Shown piece by piece: positions 1 to 8,973 of a stretch of 64,000 bases of DNA. The translations under genes were made by a program, and so were the position numbers. The stretch's first letter is position 1. Every line of letters begins with the position of its first letter. The notes under the pieces were generated by a model. That model saw nothing but the letters and a program-made list of their open reading frames with translations. It was not told the origin of the DNA and made no database searches. The DNA is taken from contig NZ_CP030771.1 in the NCBI RefSeq assembly GCF_006088715.1, positions 5,661,501-5,725,500 on the forward strand. Direction: 5' to 3'. This stretch comes from Streptomyces sp. YIM 121038. GTDB taxonomy: Bacteria > Actinomycetota > Actinomycetes > Streptomycetales > Streptomycetaceae.

Positions 1-1
1 C

Positions 2-307
2 GACGCGCGGCTGCCGCTGCTCGTGGCGGACATCGGGCTCGCCCTCAGCGAGTTCCACCTGGAGAAGGGCCGGGCCGAGCAGGCCATCGAGGCGCTGACC
101 GCCGCCCGCGCCTCGGCCCCCGCCGACGAGCGCCTGTGGAACGAACTGCTGCGGGCCACGCACGCCACCGGCGACCAGGACCGGCTCCGGGCCCTGGCCG
201 CCGACCTGGTCGCCCGCAGCGGCGCGCGCGGCCTGCCGCCGCGCACGGAGGCGCTGCTCGACGAGTTGCTCCCGGCGTGGCGCGACGGACTGACGGCGGT
301 GGGGTGA
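2..307 (+). CDS. C-terminal end of a BTAD-domain protein (partial)
   Basis: Only the last 101 codons are in the window; the reading frame is open from base 2. The segment is helical and Ala/Leu/Arg-rich, with a TPR-like pattern (ALSEFHLEKGRAEQAIEALTAA, then a second repeat ending in RLRALAADL). This matches the bacterial transcriptional activation domain found at the end of AfsR/SARP-like and LysM-BTAD proteins. Its stop overlaps the GTG start of the next gene (GTGA), so the two are translationally coupled. In Streptomyces a BTAD protein next to an A24 prepilin peptidase usually closes a Tad/Flp pilus-like locus; this is inference because the rest lies outside the window. The N-terminal architecture cannot be seen. 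Confidence 0.6.
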   Translation, partial: DARLPLLVADIGLALSEFHLEKGRAEQAIEALTAARASAPADERLWNELLRATHATGDQDRLRALAADLVARSGARGLPPRTEALLDELLPAWRDGLTAVG

Positions 308-1032
308 CCGTGGAGCTGCCGCTCGTGCTCGGCGGTGCCCTGTGGGGCGCCCTGGCAGGGCTCGCGCTGCCGCGCGCGGTGTACCGCTTCTCGGCCCCGG
401 CCGGTGAGCCCTGGCGCGACCGCTGCCCGAGCGACGCGCACGGGGTGCGGGGCTGGCTGGGCCCGGGCCGCTGCCCCGACGGGGAGCGGTACGGCCCCGG
501 CGCGGCCGCCCTCGCCGCCGTCGCCGCGGTGGTCTGCGCCCTGCTCGGCCTGGCGACGGGCCCGCGCCCCGAGCTCGTGGTGTGGCTGCTGTGCGTGCCG
601 CCCGCCCTCGTCCTCGCCTGCGTCGACCGTGCCGTCATGCGCCTGCCGGACGTGCTGACGCTGCCGCTCGCGGCGGCCGCGCTCGGGCTCCTCGGCGTGG
701 CGGCCGCGCTGCCCGGACACGGCGGCGACTGGACGCAGGCGGCCCTCGGCGCGCTCATGCTCAGCGGCGGCTATTTCGTACTGTTCCTGATCAATCCGAA
801 CGGGATGGCGTTCGGCGACGTGAAGCTCGCGCTCGCGCTCGGCGCGGTCCTGGGCTGGTACGGCTGGGGCGCGCTGGTGCTCGGCACGTTCACCGGGTTC
901 GTGTGCGCCGCGCTGTACGGCGGGTGGCTCGTCGTGGTGCGCGGGGCGGGCCGCAGGACGGCGATAGCCTTCGGCCCGTTCCTGCTGGCCGGGGGGCTCG
1001 CGGGCGTCCTGCTCGGCGCGTACGCGGCCTGA
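304..1032 (+). CDS. A24-family prepilin peptidase, integral membrane
   Basis: A 242-residue membrane protein with about seven hydrophobic segments. Aspartyl prepilin peptidases cut the leader of pilin-like substrates at the cytoplasmic membrane face using two aspartates. Both are visible: Asp108 in CVDRAVMRLPD and Asp172 in the FGDVKLA motif. The N-terminal methylase region is short, and its paired Cys-x2-Cys motifs are reduced to single cysteines (41 and 57), so N-methylation activity is doubtful. I chose GTG 304 because it overlaps the preceding stop; an earlier in-frame ATG at 136 would run through the upstream gene. Substrates are probably Flp/Tad pilins encoded upstream of the window (inference). 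Confidence 0.85.
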   Translation: MTVELPLVLGGALWGALAGLALPRAVYRFSAPAGEPWRDRCPSDAHGVRGWLGPGRCPDGERYGPGAAALAAVAAVVCALLGLATGPRPELVVWLLCVPPALVLACVDRAVMRLPDVLTLPLAAAALGLLGVAAALPGHGGDWTQAALGALMLSGGYFVLFLINPNGMAFGDVKLALALGAVLGWYGWGALVLGTFTGFVCAALYGGWLVVVRGAGRRTAIAFGPFLLAGGLAGVLLGAYAA

Positions 1033-1127
1033 CGCCGGGGCGCGGCCCACCGGACGCCGGGGGCCCCGGAGCCCTGGCGTACGCTGAAGAGCGATCTGTC
1101 CAACCCCCTTACGGAAGGGACGCCCCG

Positions 1128-2342
1128 GTGACCGAGAAGGCCGACCTCACGTCCTCTGATGTCACAGCCGTCCTCGACCGTGCCGCGGCAGGCGGACGGA
1201 TCAGCGCCGAAGAGGCGCTCGCCCTGTACCGGGACGCCCCGCTGCACGCGCTCGGCGCGGCCGCCGACGCCGTGCGCCGCCGCCGGTACGCGGGCACCGA
1301 GCACATCGCGACGTACATCATCGAGCGGAACATCAACTACACGAACGTCTGCGTGACGGCGTGCAAGTTCTGCGCGTTCTACGCCGCCCCGAAGGACACC
1401 AAGAAGGGCTGGACCCGGGACCTCGACGACATCCTGCGCCGCTGCGCGGAGACCGTGGAGCTCGGCGGCACGCAGATCATGTTCCAGGGCGGCCACCACC
1501 CGGACTTCGGCGTGGAGTACTACGAGAAGCACTTCGCGGCCATCAAGAAGGAGTTCCCGCAGCTCGTCATCCACAGCCTGGGGGCGAGCGAGGTCGAGCA
1601 CATGGCCCGGATCTCGAAGGTCTCCGTCGAGGAGGCCATCCAGCGGATCAACGCCGCCGGGCTCGACTCCTTCGCGGGCGCGGGCGCCGAGCTGCTCCCG
1701 GAGCGGCCGCGCAAGGCCATCGCCCCGCTGAAGGAGTCCGGCGAGCGCTGGCTGGAGATCATGGAGGCCGCCCACAAGCTGGGCGTGGAGTCCACCTCCA
1801 CGATGCTCATGGGCACCGGCGAGACGAACGCCGAGCGCATCGAGCACCTGCGCATGATCCGCGACGTACAGGACCGGACGGGCGGCTTCCGGGCCTTCAT
1901 CCCGTACACGTACCAGCCGGAGAACAACCACCTCAAGGGCCGCACGCAGGCCTCGATCTTCGAGTACGTCCGCATGATCGCGATCGCGCGGATCTTCCTG
2001 GACAACGTGGCGCACATCCAGGGCTCCTGGCTGACCACCGGCAAGGAGGCCGGTCAGCTCACGCTGCACTACGGCGCGGACGACCTCGGCTCGGTGATGC
2101 TGGAGGAGAACGTGGTCTCCTCCGCGGGCGCCAAGCACCGCTCCAACCTGCGCGAGATGATCGACATGATCCGCTCCGCCGACCGCGTGCCCGCGCAGCG
2201 CGCCACGACGTACGAGCACCTGGTCGTGCACGACGACCCGGCGAACGACCCGGTCGACGAGCGCGTCGCCTCGCACATCTCCTCCACCGCCATCGAGGGC
2301 GGCACGGCCCACCCGGAGCTGAAGCTCCTCACCTCCAACTAG
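1128..2342 (+). CDS. mqnC: Cyclic dehypoxanthinyl futalosine synthase (menaquinone, futalosine pathway)
   Basis: A 404-residue radical-SAM enzyme. The CxxxCxxC cluster motif is at Cys75, Cys79 and Cys82 (NVCVTACKFCAFY). Downstream follow the family features GGTQIMFQGGHHPD and the FIPYTYQPENNHL segment. MqnC cyclises dehypoxanthine futalosine to cyclic DHFL, the step after MqnB in the futalosine route to menaquinone used by Streptomyces. The start is GTG 1128, preceded by GGAAGGGA; length is normal for the family. Together with menG about 0.7 kb downstream and the polyprenyl synthase at 35990 it forms a dispersed quinone group around nuo. MqnE is the closest alternative family, but the motif layout and dehypoxanthine-type HH motif favour MqnC. 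Confidence 0.95.
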   Translation: MTEKADLTSSDVTAVLDRAAAGGRISAEEALALYRDAPLHALGAAADAVRRRRYAGTEHIATYIIERNINYTNVCVTACKFCAFYAAPKDTKKGWTRDLDDILRRCAETVELGGTQIMFQGGHHPDFGVEYYEKHFAAIKKEFPQLVIHSLGASEVEHMARISKVSVEEAIQRINAAGLDSFAGAGAELLPERPRKAIAPLKESGERWLEIMEAAHKLGVESTSTMLMGTGETNAERIEHLRMIRDVQDRTGGFRAFIPYTYQPENNHLKGRTQASIFEYVRMIAIARIFLDNVAHIQGSWLTTGKEAGQLTLHYGADDLGSVMLEENVVSSAGAKHRSNLREMIDMIRSADRVPAQRATTYEHLVVHDDPANDPVDERVASHISSTAIEGGTAHPELKLLTSN

Positions 2343-2359
2343 GGCCGCGCGAGGGCCAG

Positions 2360-2899
2360 TTGCTGACACTGCACCAGGTGGGCGCGGTCCGGCCCGCCCC
2401 CGAGGGGGCGGACGCCGTCGTCGTCGACGGCGCCCGGATCGCGGCCGTCGGCCCGTACGCGGAGCTGCACGCGGCGTACGGGCGCGCCCGGGTCCGGCGC
2501 TGGGACGGCGTCCTGACCCCCGGCCGCTACGAGCCCGACGCCGTGGCCCTCCTGGAAGCCGCGTACTGGCCCGACCCGCGCGAGGCCGACGAGCTCGGCA
2601 CGGACCCGCTGACCGGGGCGGCCCTGGCGCGGCTCGGCATGACCGACACCCGCTGGGGCGCCAGCGCCCGCCGCGGCCTGCAACGCCTCCTGGCCACCGG
2701 CACCACGGCCCTGGCGGGCCCCTTCACCCACCCTTCGGTCCGCACGGCCGTCACCCGTTCAGGCATCAAGGTCGTCGCCGCGGCCCCGCCCGAAGCGCCC
2801 TTGGCCCCGGCGGCCTCCGCGGACTTCGCGATCTTCACCGAGGGCGGAACCTGCGTGGCGACAGCCATCGAGGGCCGCCTCCTCTTCCGCCGCCGTTGA
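2360..2899 (+). CDS. Imidazolonepropionase-like domain protein, function unknown
   Basis: A 179-residue protein starting at TTG 2360 with GAGGG just upstream, 17 bases after mqnC. The N-terminus ([30 protein letters not shown]) resembles the small beta-sandwich that begins amidohydrolases such as imidazolonepropionase. The TIM-barrel with its metal-binding His residues is absent, so this is not an active amidohydrolase of the usual kind. The gene is likely cotranscribed with mqnC and sits between mqnC and menG, which hints at a menaquinone link, but nothing in the sequence proves it. GTG 2378 is an alternative start. Confidence 0.65.
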   Translation: MLTLHQVGAVRPAPEGADAVVVDGARIAAVGPYAELHAAYGRARVRRWDGVLTPGRYEPDAVALLEAAYWPDPREADELGTDPLTGAALARLGMTDTRWGASARRGLQRLLATGTTALAGPFTHPSVRTAVTRSGIKVVAAAPPEAPLAPAASADFAIFTEGGTCVATAIEGRLLFRRR

Positions 2900-2900
2900 G

Positions 2901-2945
2901 GGGGCGCCCCTGAAAGGGGCGCGGGGAACTGCGCGAGCAACCACG
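2901..2945 (+). repeat. Streptomyces-type intergenic repeat with terminator hairpin (copy 1)
   Basis: Right after the stop, GCGCCCC (2904-2910) pairs with GGGGCGC (2916-2922) across a TGAAA loop. This is followed by GGGGAACTGCGCGAGCAACC. The same element occurs inverted at 34009-34058. The hairpin probably ends the mqnC transcript. Confidence 0.7.
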
Positions 2946-3068
2946 GTGACGCCGCACCCGCCGGACAAGGGGAGAGGGCAGACGCGAGGGCGCCCGGCCC
3001 GCCGCAGGCGCGACGCGGGCGAAGAGCCCCCGGCCGAGGGAGAAGACCGGCCTGACACAATAGGCCGG

Positions 3069-3764
3069 GTGACCCGCGCATCCCTGGACAAGCAGCCGCA
3101 CGAAGTCGCCTCGATGTTCGACGACGTCGCGGAACGGTACGACCTCACGAATGACGTGATCTCGCTCGGCCAGGCCCGGCTGTGGCGCAAGGAGGTCGCC
3201 AGGGCCGTCGACGCGCGGCCCGCGCAGAAGATCCTCGACCTCGCCGCCGGGACGGCCACGTCCTCGCAGCCCTTCGCGCAGGCGGGCGCGTACGTGGTGC
3301 CGTGCGACTTCTCGCTCGGCATGCTGCGGGTCGGCAAGCAGCGCCACCCGTGGATGCCGTTCACGGCGGGGGACGCCACGAAGCTGCCGTTCAAGGACGA
3401 CACCTTCGACGCCGTCACGATCTCCTTCGGCCTGCGCAACGTGCAGGACACCGACGCCGCGCTGCGCGAGATGTTCCGCGTGACCCGGCCCGGCGGGCGC
3501 GTGGTGATCTGCGAGTTCTCCGAGCCGACGTGGGGCCCCTTCCGCACGGTCTACATCGAGTACCTGATGCGCGCGCTCCCGCCGGTCGCCCGCACGGTGT
3601 GCTCGAACCCGGACGCGTACGTCTACCTCGCCGAGTCCATCCGCTCCTGGCCGAACCAGCCGCAGCTCGCGGCGCGCCTGGCCGACGCGGGCTGGTCCAA
3701 GGTGGCGTACCGGAACCTGACGGGTGGCGTGGTGGCGCTCCACCGGGGTTTCAAGAAGGACTGA
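3069..3764 (+). CDS. menG: Demethylmenaquinone methyltransferase
   Basis: A 231-residue class I SAM methyltransferase of the UbiE/MenG family, which C-methylates demethylmenaquinone in the last step of menaquinone synthesis. Motif I is seen as [12 protein letters not shown] (residues 55-66), preceded by the family N-terminus [19 protein letters not shown]. The FGLRNV block and the [12 protein letters not shown] post-motif are also present. The start is GTG 3069. The gene lies in the same direction as mqnC but behind a hairpin, so it may have its own promoter. The quinone rather than ubiquinone role follows from the futalosine genes nearby and the actinobacterial host. Confidence 0.95.
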   Translation: MTRASLDKQPHEVASMFDDVAERYDLTNDVISLGQARLWRKEVARAVDARPAQKILDLAAGTATSSQPFAQAGAYVVPCDFSLGMLRVGKQRHPWMPFTAGDATKLPFKDDTFDAVTISFGLRNVQDTDAALREMFRVTRPGGRVVICEFSEPTWGPFRTVYIEYLMRALPPVARTVCSNPDAYVYLAESIRSWPNQPQLAARLADAGWSKVAYRNLTGGVVALHRGFKKD

Positions 3765-3938
3765 ACGGGCGTTTCGACAAGGGGCGAACGGTCGTTCAGG
3801 GCGGGGCGGTTGACGGGAACCGCGCGCCGGGGAAGATGTGTCAGTTGATATGTACCGGCCACTCCACGTGGCCGGAGCATAACGGTCGGCGCTCACCGAC
3901 CCGTCCCCCTGACGATCTCCTCAAGACGGAGCGTTCCG

Positions 3939-6461
3939 ATGTCGTCGTATTGCCCGCACTGCGGGGCGCCATCCCCGGACGAGGCCCGTTTCTGCATGAA
4001 GTGCGGGCGCGAACGCCTCCCGGAGCCGACGGGGGAGGCCTCGGACGCCGCGCCCCAGGACGCCCCTGAGAGCGCCCCCGCCGCCCCCGCAGCAGCCCCA
4101 AGTCACCCCGAGACCCTGGTGGTTCCCCCCGCCCCGGTGGCCGCACCGCCCCCGACAGCACCGCCGACCCCACCGGCACCGCCCGCCCCGGCAGCCCCGG
4201 CGGCCCCACCCGCCCCCGTGGCGGCCCCGGCCGCAGCGGCGCTCCCGCACCCCGCCGCGCCCGCGTACGCCCCGGCCCCCGCCGCGCCCTCGCCCGTCGG
4301 TGCCTTCCTCGGGCGGACCGCGCGCGGTGACTGGGCCGGATCCCTGCAGGCCGCGCTGTGGCCGCTCGCGGCGCTGCTGCTCTCCGCGCTCGTGTGCGCC
4401 GTACCGACGTACGGACAGGACGACGAGGACGTCGTCGGCTTCGCCGACCGGCTGCGGATCGCCCTCGCCTTCGTCCTCCAGGCGGTGGGCGGCCGTCTGG
4501 AGTTCTCGGGCACCGAGGAGAGCACCGGCCTCGACGGCTCGGCCTCGGAGCGGGTGGTCGAGGGCACCTTCGGCGTGCACCTGGTGCCGCTCACGGCGAC
4601 GGCCCTGTTCATCGGCGGGCTCGTCATCGGCGCCCGCATCCTCAGGAGCCGCCTCCGGCTGCGCGGGCAGAGCCTGCCGGGGAGCACGGCGGGCCTCGAA
4701 GCGGCCGTCCGCGTCGGGCTGCTCACCGCGCTCGGCGTCCTGGTGCTCGCCCTCTTCGGGCAGCCCGAGATCCAGCGCGTCGAGGTGTCGTCCGGGCCGC
4801 TCCTCGCGATGCTCGGCGCGCTCGCGCTCGCCCTCGGGGTCTCGGCCGCCGTGCTGCACCGCGACGGCGCGGCTCCCTGGCTCGCCACCCGCCCCGGCGC
4901 GCAGTTCTTCACCCGCGCCCTGGGCGCGTCCCTGCGCGCCCTCGCTCTCGTGCTCGTCCTCAGCTCCGTCACCGCGTACTTCAGCGTCACGCAGATCGAC
5001 GCCTTCAACGGCGACTCCGAGGTGCCGGGCTCCGACGTCTCGGACGACCGGGTCTCGCCCTACCTCGTCGCCCTGGTGCTCCTGCCGAACCTCGGTCTGC
5101 ACGCGCTCGGCCTCGGCTGGGGCGCGCCCCTGAAGTCCGAGGCGAGCAGGGGCTCGCGGTACGGCGGCTACGGCGCCAGCGGCGAGAGCGAGTCGTTCGG
5201 CCTGTCGAAACTCGGCGACCTGGTCAACTCGGGGGCCGTCGTGGGCGCGTTGGCGCTCGGCCTGGTGTGCGCCCTCGTGATCGCGTTCGTGGGCGCCCGC
5301 CGCTGCGCCCGGCGCGGCGAGCAGATCCTGGCCGCGGGGCTCTCCTTCGGGCTGATCCTGCTGCTCGCCGCCGTCGGCGGCCTCGGCGTGGAGACCTCCG
5401 CCCGGCAGCGCGGGCTCGGCGGCGAGACGTCGAGCGGCTCGTTCGACGCGGGCGTGAGCATGCCGGACCTCCTGCTGTTCGGGCTGCTGTGGGTGGCCGG
5501 AGCGGTGCTCGTGGCGGCGGTGTTCACCGCGCGCGGCAGTGGGGTGCCACCGGTTCCGCCAGGGACGCCGCCGGGACAGCTGCCGCCGCCCGCGCCCGGC
5601 GCGATGGGTCCCGGCGCGCCCGCGGCGTACGCCGTCCCCGGCCCGTACGACCCCAGCGCGGCCCCCACCCAGGGCGTCCTGGCGTCGCCGCCCGCCCCGG
5701 CGCGGCCGCGCGGCCGCGCCGGGGTCTGGGCGCTCACGCTGGCCGTCGCCCTCCTCGTCGGCGGCGGCACGACGGCGGGCATCGTCGTCTGGCAGGAGAA
5801 CCAGAGCACGTCCGACGACGCGGGCTCGTCCGACAAGGCGGGCCAGGACACGGCCGGGGCCGGCACCGGCTCCGACGACGACGGCAAGAACGACGGCCCG
5901 GCCGTCAGCCGCACCGACGAGCCGAGCCAGACCCCGCCGACCGAACCCGCGCGGCCCTCCGGCGCGGAGAGCGGTGGCGGCGAGACCGCGGGGGACGCCG
6001 CGGTGCCGCCGGGCTCCGAGCGCGTCACCGACCCGAAGGGGTTCTCGTTCGCGGCGCCCGAGGGCTGGAGCAGCCGGGCCGGGGACAACCCCACGCAGTC
6101 CATGTACGCGGGCGCGAGCGGGACGGAGAACTTCCTCGTCGGCGTGATCCCGGACGCGGGCTACACCTCGTACGAGAACCTCACGAACATGGAGGAGCAC
6201 GCCGAGAAGGACCCCGACAAGTCCGACTACCGGCGCATCCGCCTGGAGGACAACACCTTCCAGGGGCGCGCGGGCGCGGTGTGGGAGTACACGTACACCG
6301 ACAAGTCGGGGCGCAAGATCCACGCGATCGACCAGAGCTACGTCACCGCCGACGGCACCGAGTACGCGATCCAGCTGTCCTGGCGCGCGAAGGTGTGGTC
6401 GACGGCGCGCGGCACGCGGACGCACCGGACGGCCCTTGACACCTGGCGGACCACGGGCTGA
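3939..6461 (+). CDS. Large zinc-ribbon, multi-pass membrane protein with C-terminal secreted-type domain
   Basis: 840 residues in four parts. A zinc ribbon lies at residues 5-24 (CPHCG...CMKCG). A Pro/Ala-rich linker follows to about residue 125. About nine membrane segments then span roughly 140-535, with basic loops. After a second Pro-rich spacer, a single transmembrane helix (around 590-615, GVWALTLAVALLVGGG) leads into an Asp/Ser/Thr-rich stalk and a globular tail beginning RVTDPKGFSFAAPEGWSSR. The layout suggests a cytoplasmic zinc finger and an extracellular sensing or wall-associated tail. I do not recognise a catalytic domain. It starts at ATG 3939 after a 174-bp intergenic region and looks monocistronic, with a hairpin after its stop. 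Confidence 0.75.
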   Translation: MSSYCPHCGAPSPDEARFCMKCGRERLPEPTGEASDAAPQDAPESAPAAPAAAPSHPETLVVPPAPVAAPPPTAPPTPPAPPAPAAPAAPPAPVAAPAAAALPHPAAPAYAPAPAAPSPVGAFLGRTARGDWAGSLQAALWPLAALLLSALVCAVPTYGQDDEDVVGFADRLRIALAFVLQAVGGRLEFSGTEESTGLDGSASERVVEGTFGVHLVPLTATALFIGGLVIGARILRSRLRLRGQSLPGSTAGLEAAVRVGLLTALGVLVLALFGQPEIQRVEVSSGPLLAMLGALALALGVSAAVLHRDGAAPWLATRPGAQFFTRALGASLRALALVLVLSSVTAYFSVTQIDAFNGDSEVPGSDVSDDRVSPYLVALVLLPNLGLHALGLGWGAPLKSEASRGSRYGGYGASGESESFGLSKLGDLVNSGAVVGALALGLVCALVIAFVGARRCARRGEQILAAGLSFGLILLLAAVGGLGVETSARQRGLGGETSSGSFDAGVSMPDLLLFGLLWVAGAVLVAAVFTARGSGVPPVPPGTPPGQLPPPAPGAMGPGAPAAYAVPGPYDPSAAPTQGVLASPPAPARPRGRAGVWALTLAVALLVGGGTTAGIVVWQENQSTSDDAGSSDKAGQDTAGAGTGSDDDGKNDGPAVSRTDEPSQTPPTEPARPSGAESGGGETAGDAAVPPGSERVTDPKGFSFAAPEGWSSRAGDNPTQSMYAGASGTENFLVGVIPDAGYTSYENLTNMEEHAEKDPDKSDYRRIRLEDNTFQGRAGAVWEYTYTDKSGRKIHAIDQSYVTADGTEYAIQLSWRAKVWSTARGTRTHRTALDTWRTTG

Positions 6462-6481
6462 CGGCGGCGGGCCGACGACGG

Positions 6482-6516
6482 GCCGGGGCCCCGAGCCCGG
6501 GGTCCCGGGCCCCGGC
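6482..6516. terminator. Bidirectional terminator hairpin
   Basis: GCCGGGGCCC (6482-6491) and GGGCCCCGGC (6507-6516) form a perfect 10-bp stem between the convergent zinc-ribbon and PASTA genes. There is no T-tract, as is common in Streptomyces. Confidence 0.6.
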
Positions 6517-6522
6517 GGGGTC

Positions 6523-6885
6523 TCAGCCCCCGACGCCGACCTCCGGCTGTCCCGGCGGCTCGGCCAGTTCCCGTTGGAGGCCGCCGTCCGCCGGGCCGGG
6601 CAGCCGCGGCTCGCGCACCCCGGCGCCGCCCTCGCCCTCGCCGGGGCCGAGGTCGAACCACACGGTCACGACGGCACCGCGCGGAACCTCGACCTCCGGC
6701 AGCGGGTACTGGCGCACGACGTACTCGAGGACCACGTCGTCGAGTTCGGAACGGTCACCCGCCACCAGGCGCACGCCGCGCTCGACGGCCCTCTTGCGCG
6801 CGTCCATCGCCATCAGGCCCACGAAGCGCGGCACGCGCACTTCCAGCGGCCCGGCGTCCCCCGGCGTCCTCGGCACAGGCGTCAC
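6523..6885 (-). CDS. Small soluble PASTA-domain protein
   Basis: 120 residues, GTG start. Residues about 15-80 form one PASTA repeat: VPRFVGLMAMDARKRAVERG, then VVRQYPLPEVEVPRGAVVTVWF. PASTA modules bind peptidoglycan or muropeptides, normally outside the cell on Ser/Thr kinases or PBPs. Here there is no signal peptide, no membrane helix and no kinase domain, so the protein should be cytoplasmic unless the start is wrong; the role is unknown. The C-terminus is Gly/Pro-rich. It lies 79 bp downstream of the GNAT gene on the same strand and may be cotranscribed with it. Confidence 0.75.
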   Translation of the reverse strand: MTPVPRTPGDAGPLEVRVPRFVGLMAMDARKRAVERGVRLVAGDRSELDDVVLEYVVRQYPLPEVEVPRGAVVTVWFDLGPGEGEGGAGVREPRLPGPADGGLQRELAEPPGQPEVGVGG

Positions 6886-6964
6886 CCCTCAGCGGCAGGG
6901 GCGCGAACCCCCAGCGGTAGGGGAGGCCCCGGCGGTAGGGGAAGGGTAGCCCGGCCGGGCCGGA

Positions 6965-7510
6965 CTACAACCCCACGCGGTAGCAGCAGGCGCGGCGGTT
7001 CGCGCCGGGCACGTCGTACGTCTCCTGGCGCTCCATGCCGAGGCGCGCGGCCACCGCCATGGACCGTTCGTTGCGCACGTCGATCACGGCGACCACCGAC
7101 GGCACGCCCGCCGCCCGCAGCCGGTCCAGGGACGCGCGGGCCGCCGCGGTCGCGTAGCCGTTCCCCCACGCCGAGCGGGCGATCCGCCAGCCGATCTCGA
7201 TCTCACCCGTGGGCCCCCACTCCCGTGGCCACGGCTGGGCCCCGGCGAGGCCGACGGGCTCGCCGTCCGGGGCCAGCAACGTCCACAGGCAGAAGCCCAG
7301 TTCCGCGTCGTGGCGGCGCTGGCGCGCGGTCAGCTCCTCGTACACGGAGAGCTCGCTGGACACACCGCCGCCCACGTACTCCATGACCTGCGGGTCGTCG
7401 AAGAGCCGGTGCCAGACGAAGGCGTCCTCGTGGGTCGGCACGCGCAGGCCGACGGCGGGGGCGGTGCGGGTCCGGTGGGGGGCGTCGTCCAGCTCGCTCA
7501 CGTCGCTCAC
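6965..7510 (-). CDS. GNAT N-acetyltransferase, RimJ/RimL type
   Basis: 181 residues, GTG start, preceded by AAGGGCC. The fold is recognisable from LRVPTHEDAFVWHRLFDDPQVMEYVGG at the N-terminus, the strand EIEIGWRIARSAWGNGYATAAARASL (residues about 105-130, containing the acetyl-CoA pyrophosphate loop) and VIDVRNERSMAVAARLGM near the end. Members acetylate protein N-termini or small amines; the substrate here is unknown. It is transcribed divergently from the MenJ-like reductase, with a 97-bp shared upstream region. Confidence 0.85.
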   Translation of the reverse strand: MSDVSELDDAPHRTRTAPAVGLRVPTHEDAFVWHRLFDDPQVMEYVGGGVSSELSVYEELTARQRRHDAELGFCLWTLLAPDGEPVGLAGAQPWPREWGPTGEIEIGWRIARSAWGNGYATAAARASLDRLRAAGVPSVVAVIDVRNERSMAVAARLGMERQETYDVPGANRRACCYRVGL

Positions 7511-7607
7511 AAGTGGCCCTTCGGGTGATTGATCAGTACCGCCTCATAGACTGCCCCTATCCCGTGCCGGTCGGCACACCGATTTCGAGCCTTGGGGAGA
7601 ACCCTCC

Positions 7608-8900
7608 GTGACCGAGCCGCTCTCCGACACCACCGCCAACTCCGCGGACGTCATCGTCGTCGGCGCAGGTCCGGCCGGTTCGACCACCGCGTACTACCTG
7701 GCGAAGGCCGGGCTCGACGTGCTGCTCCTGGAGAAGACCGCGTTCCCCAGGGAGAAGGTCTGCGGCGACGGCCTGACCCCACGCGCCACGAAGCAGTTGG
7801 TGTCCATGGGCATCGACATCTCCGAAGAGGCCGGCTGGCTGCGGAACAAGGGCCTCCGCATCATCGGGGGCGGTGTACGCCTGCAGCTGGATTGGCCGGA
7901 TCTCGCCTCTTACCCCGACTACGGACTCGTCCGGAAGCGCGACGACTTCGACGAGCAGCTCGCCCGCCAGGCCCAGAAGGCGGGCGCGCGCCTGTACGAG
8001 CGGTGCAACGTGGGCGCCCCCGTCATCGACGACCGCACCGGCCGCATCACCGGCGTGGAGGCCAGGCTCGGCGAGGACAAGACGCCGGTCACCTTCCACG
8101 CGCCGCTGGTGGTCGCCGCCGACGGCAACTCCACGCGCCTGTCCCTCGCGATGGGCCTGCACCGCCGCGAGGACCGCCCGATGGGCGTCGCGGTGCGCAC
8201 GTACTTCACGTCGCCGCGCCACGACGACGACTACCTGGAGTCCTGGCTGGAGCTGTGGGACCGCCGCGGCGCCCAGGACCGGCTGCTCCCCGGCTACGGC
8301 TGGATCTTCGGCATGGGCGACGGCACGTCGAACGTCGGCCTCGGCGTCCTGAACACCTCCGCCGCCTTCAAGGAGCTCGACTGGCGCGAGGTCCTCAAGG
8401 CCTGGTGCGCCTCCATGCCCGAGGACTGGGGCTACACCCCGGAGAACATGACGGGCCCGATCCGCGGCGCCGCCCTGCCGATGGCCTTCAACCGCCAGCC
8501 GCACTACACCCGCGGCCTGCTGCTCGTCGGCGACGCGGGCGGCCTCGTCAACCCGTTCAACGGCGAGGGCATCGCCTACGCCATGGAGTCGGGGCAGATC
8601 GCCGCCGACGTCATCGTGCAGGCCGTCGCCCGCGCCACGCCCGCCCAGCGCGAACTGGCCCTCCAGCGCTACCCGAAGGTCCTCAAGGACACCTACGGCG
8701 GCTACTACACGCTCGGCCGCGCCTTCGTGAAGCTCATCGGCAACCCCAAGGTCATGCAGATCGCCGCCCAGCGCGGCCTCACGCACCCGATGCTGATGAG
8801 GTTCACCCTGAAGATGCTCGCCAACCTGACGGACCCGACGGGCGGCGACGCGATGGACCGCATCATCAACGGCCTGAGCCGGGTGGCTCCCAAGGCCTGA
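7608..8900 (+). CDS. Geranylgeranyl reductase family flavoprotein, MenJ-like
   Basis: 430-residue FAD enzyme. It has an N-terminal dinucleotide-binding loop VIVVGAGPAGSTTAYYLAKAG (residues 15-35), the CGDGLTPRA signature, and the second FAD motif LLVGDAGGLVNPFNGEGIAY near residues 303-322. The family saturates isoprenoid double bonds. Mycobacterial MenJ, encoded among menG and a polyprenyl synthase, reduces a unit of the menaquinone side chain, and Streptomyces make partially hydrogenated MK-9. The location 4 kb from menG and 2 kb from nuo supports the same role here (inference). The start is GTG 7608. Lipid geranylgeranyl reduction is the main alternative. Confidence 0.85.
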   Translation: MTEPLSDTTANSADVIVVGAGPAGSTTAYYLAKAGLDVLLLEKTAFPREKVCGDGLTPRATKQLVSMGIDISEEAGWLRNKGLRIIGGGVRLQLDWPDLASYPDYGLVRKRDDFDEQLARQAQKAGARLYERCNVGAPVIDDRTGRITGVEARLGEDKTPVTFHAPLVVAADGNSTRLSLAMGLHRREDRPMGVAVRTYFTSPRHDDDYLESWLELWDRRGAQDRLLPGYGWIFGMGDGTSNVGLGVLNTSAAFKELDWREVLKAWCASMPEDWGYTPENMTGPIRGAALPMAFNRQPHYTRGLLLVGDAGGLVNPFNGEGIAYAMESGQIAADVIVQAVARATPAQRELALQRYPKVLKDTYGGYYTLGRAFVKLIGNPKVMQIAAQRGLTHPMLMRFTLKMLANLTDPTGGDAMDRIINGLSRVAPKA

Positions 8901-8917
8901 CGCCTCGGCGCACGACC

Positions 8918-8952
8918 AAGGGCCGGAACCCTCCAGGAGGGTTCCGGCCCTT
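8918..8952. terminator. Strong bidirectional terminator
   Basis: AAGGGCCGGAACCCT (8918-8932) pairs perfectly with AGGGTTCCGGCCCTT (8938-8952) over a 5-nt loop. It is placed between the convergent reductase and NlpC/P60 genes. Confidence 0.85.
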
Positions 8953-8973
8953 AGGCGTGGCTGAGAGAGGCCG

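Noticed and set aside
3921..6425. 834-codon minus-strand frame opposite the zinc-ribbon gene
   Set aside because: Same antisense effect; biased composition and no recognisable motif, whereas the plus frame has a zinc ribbon and clean membrane helices.
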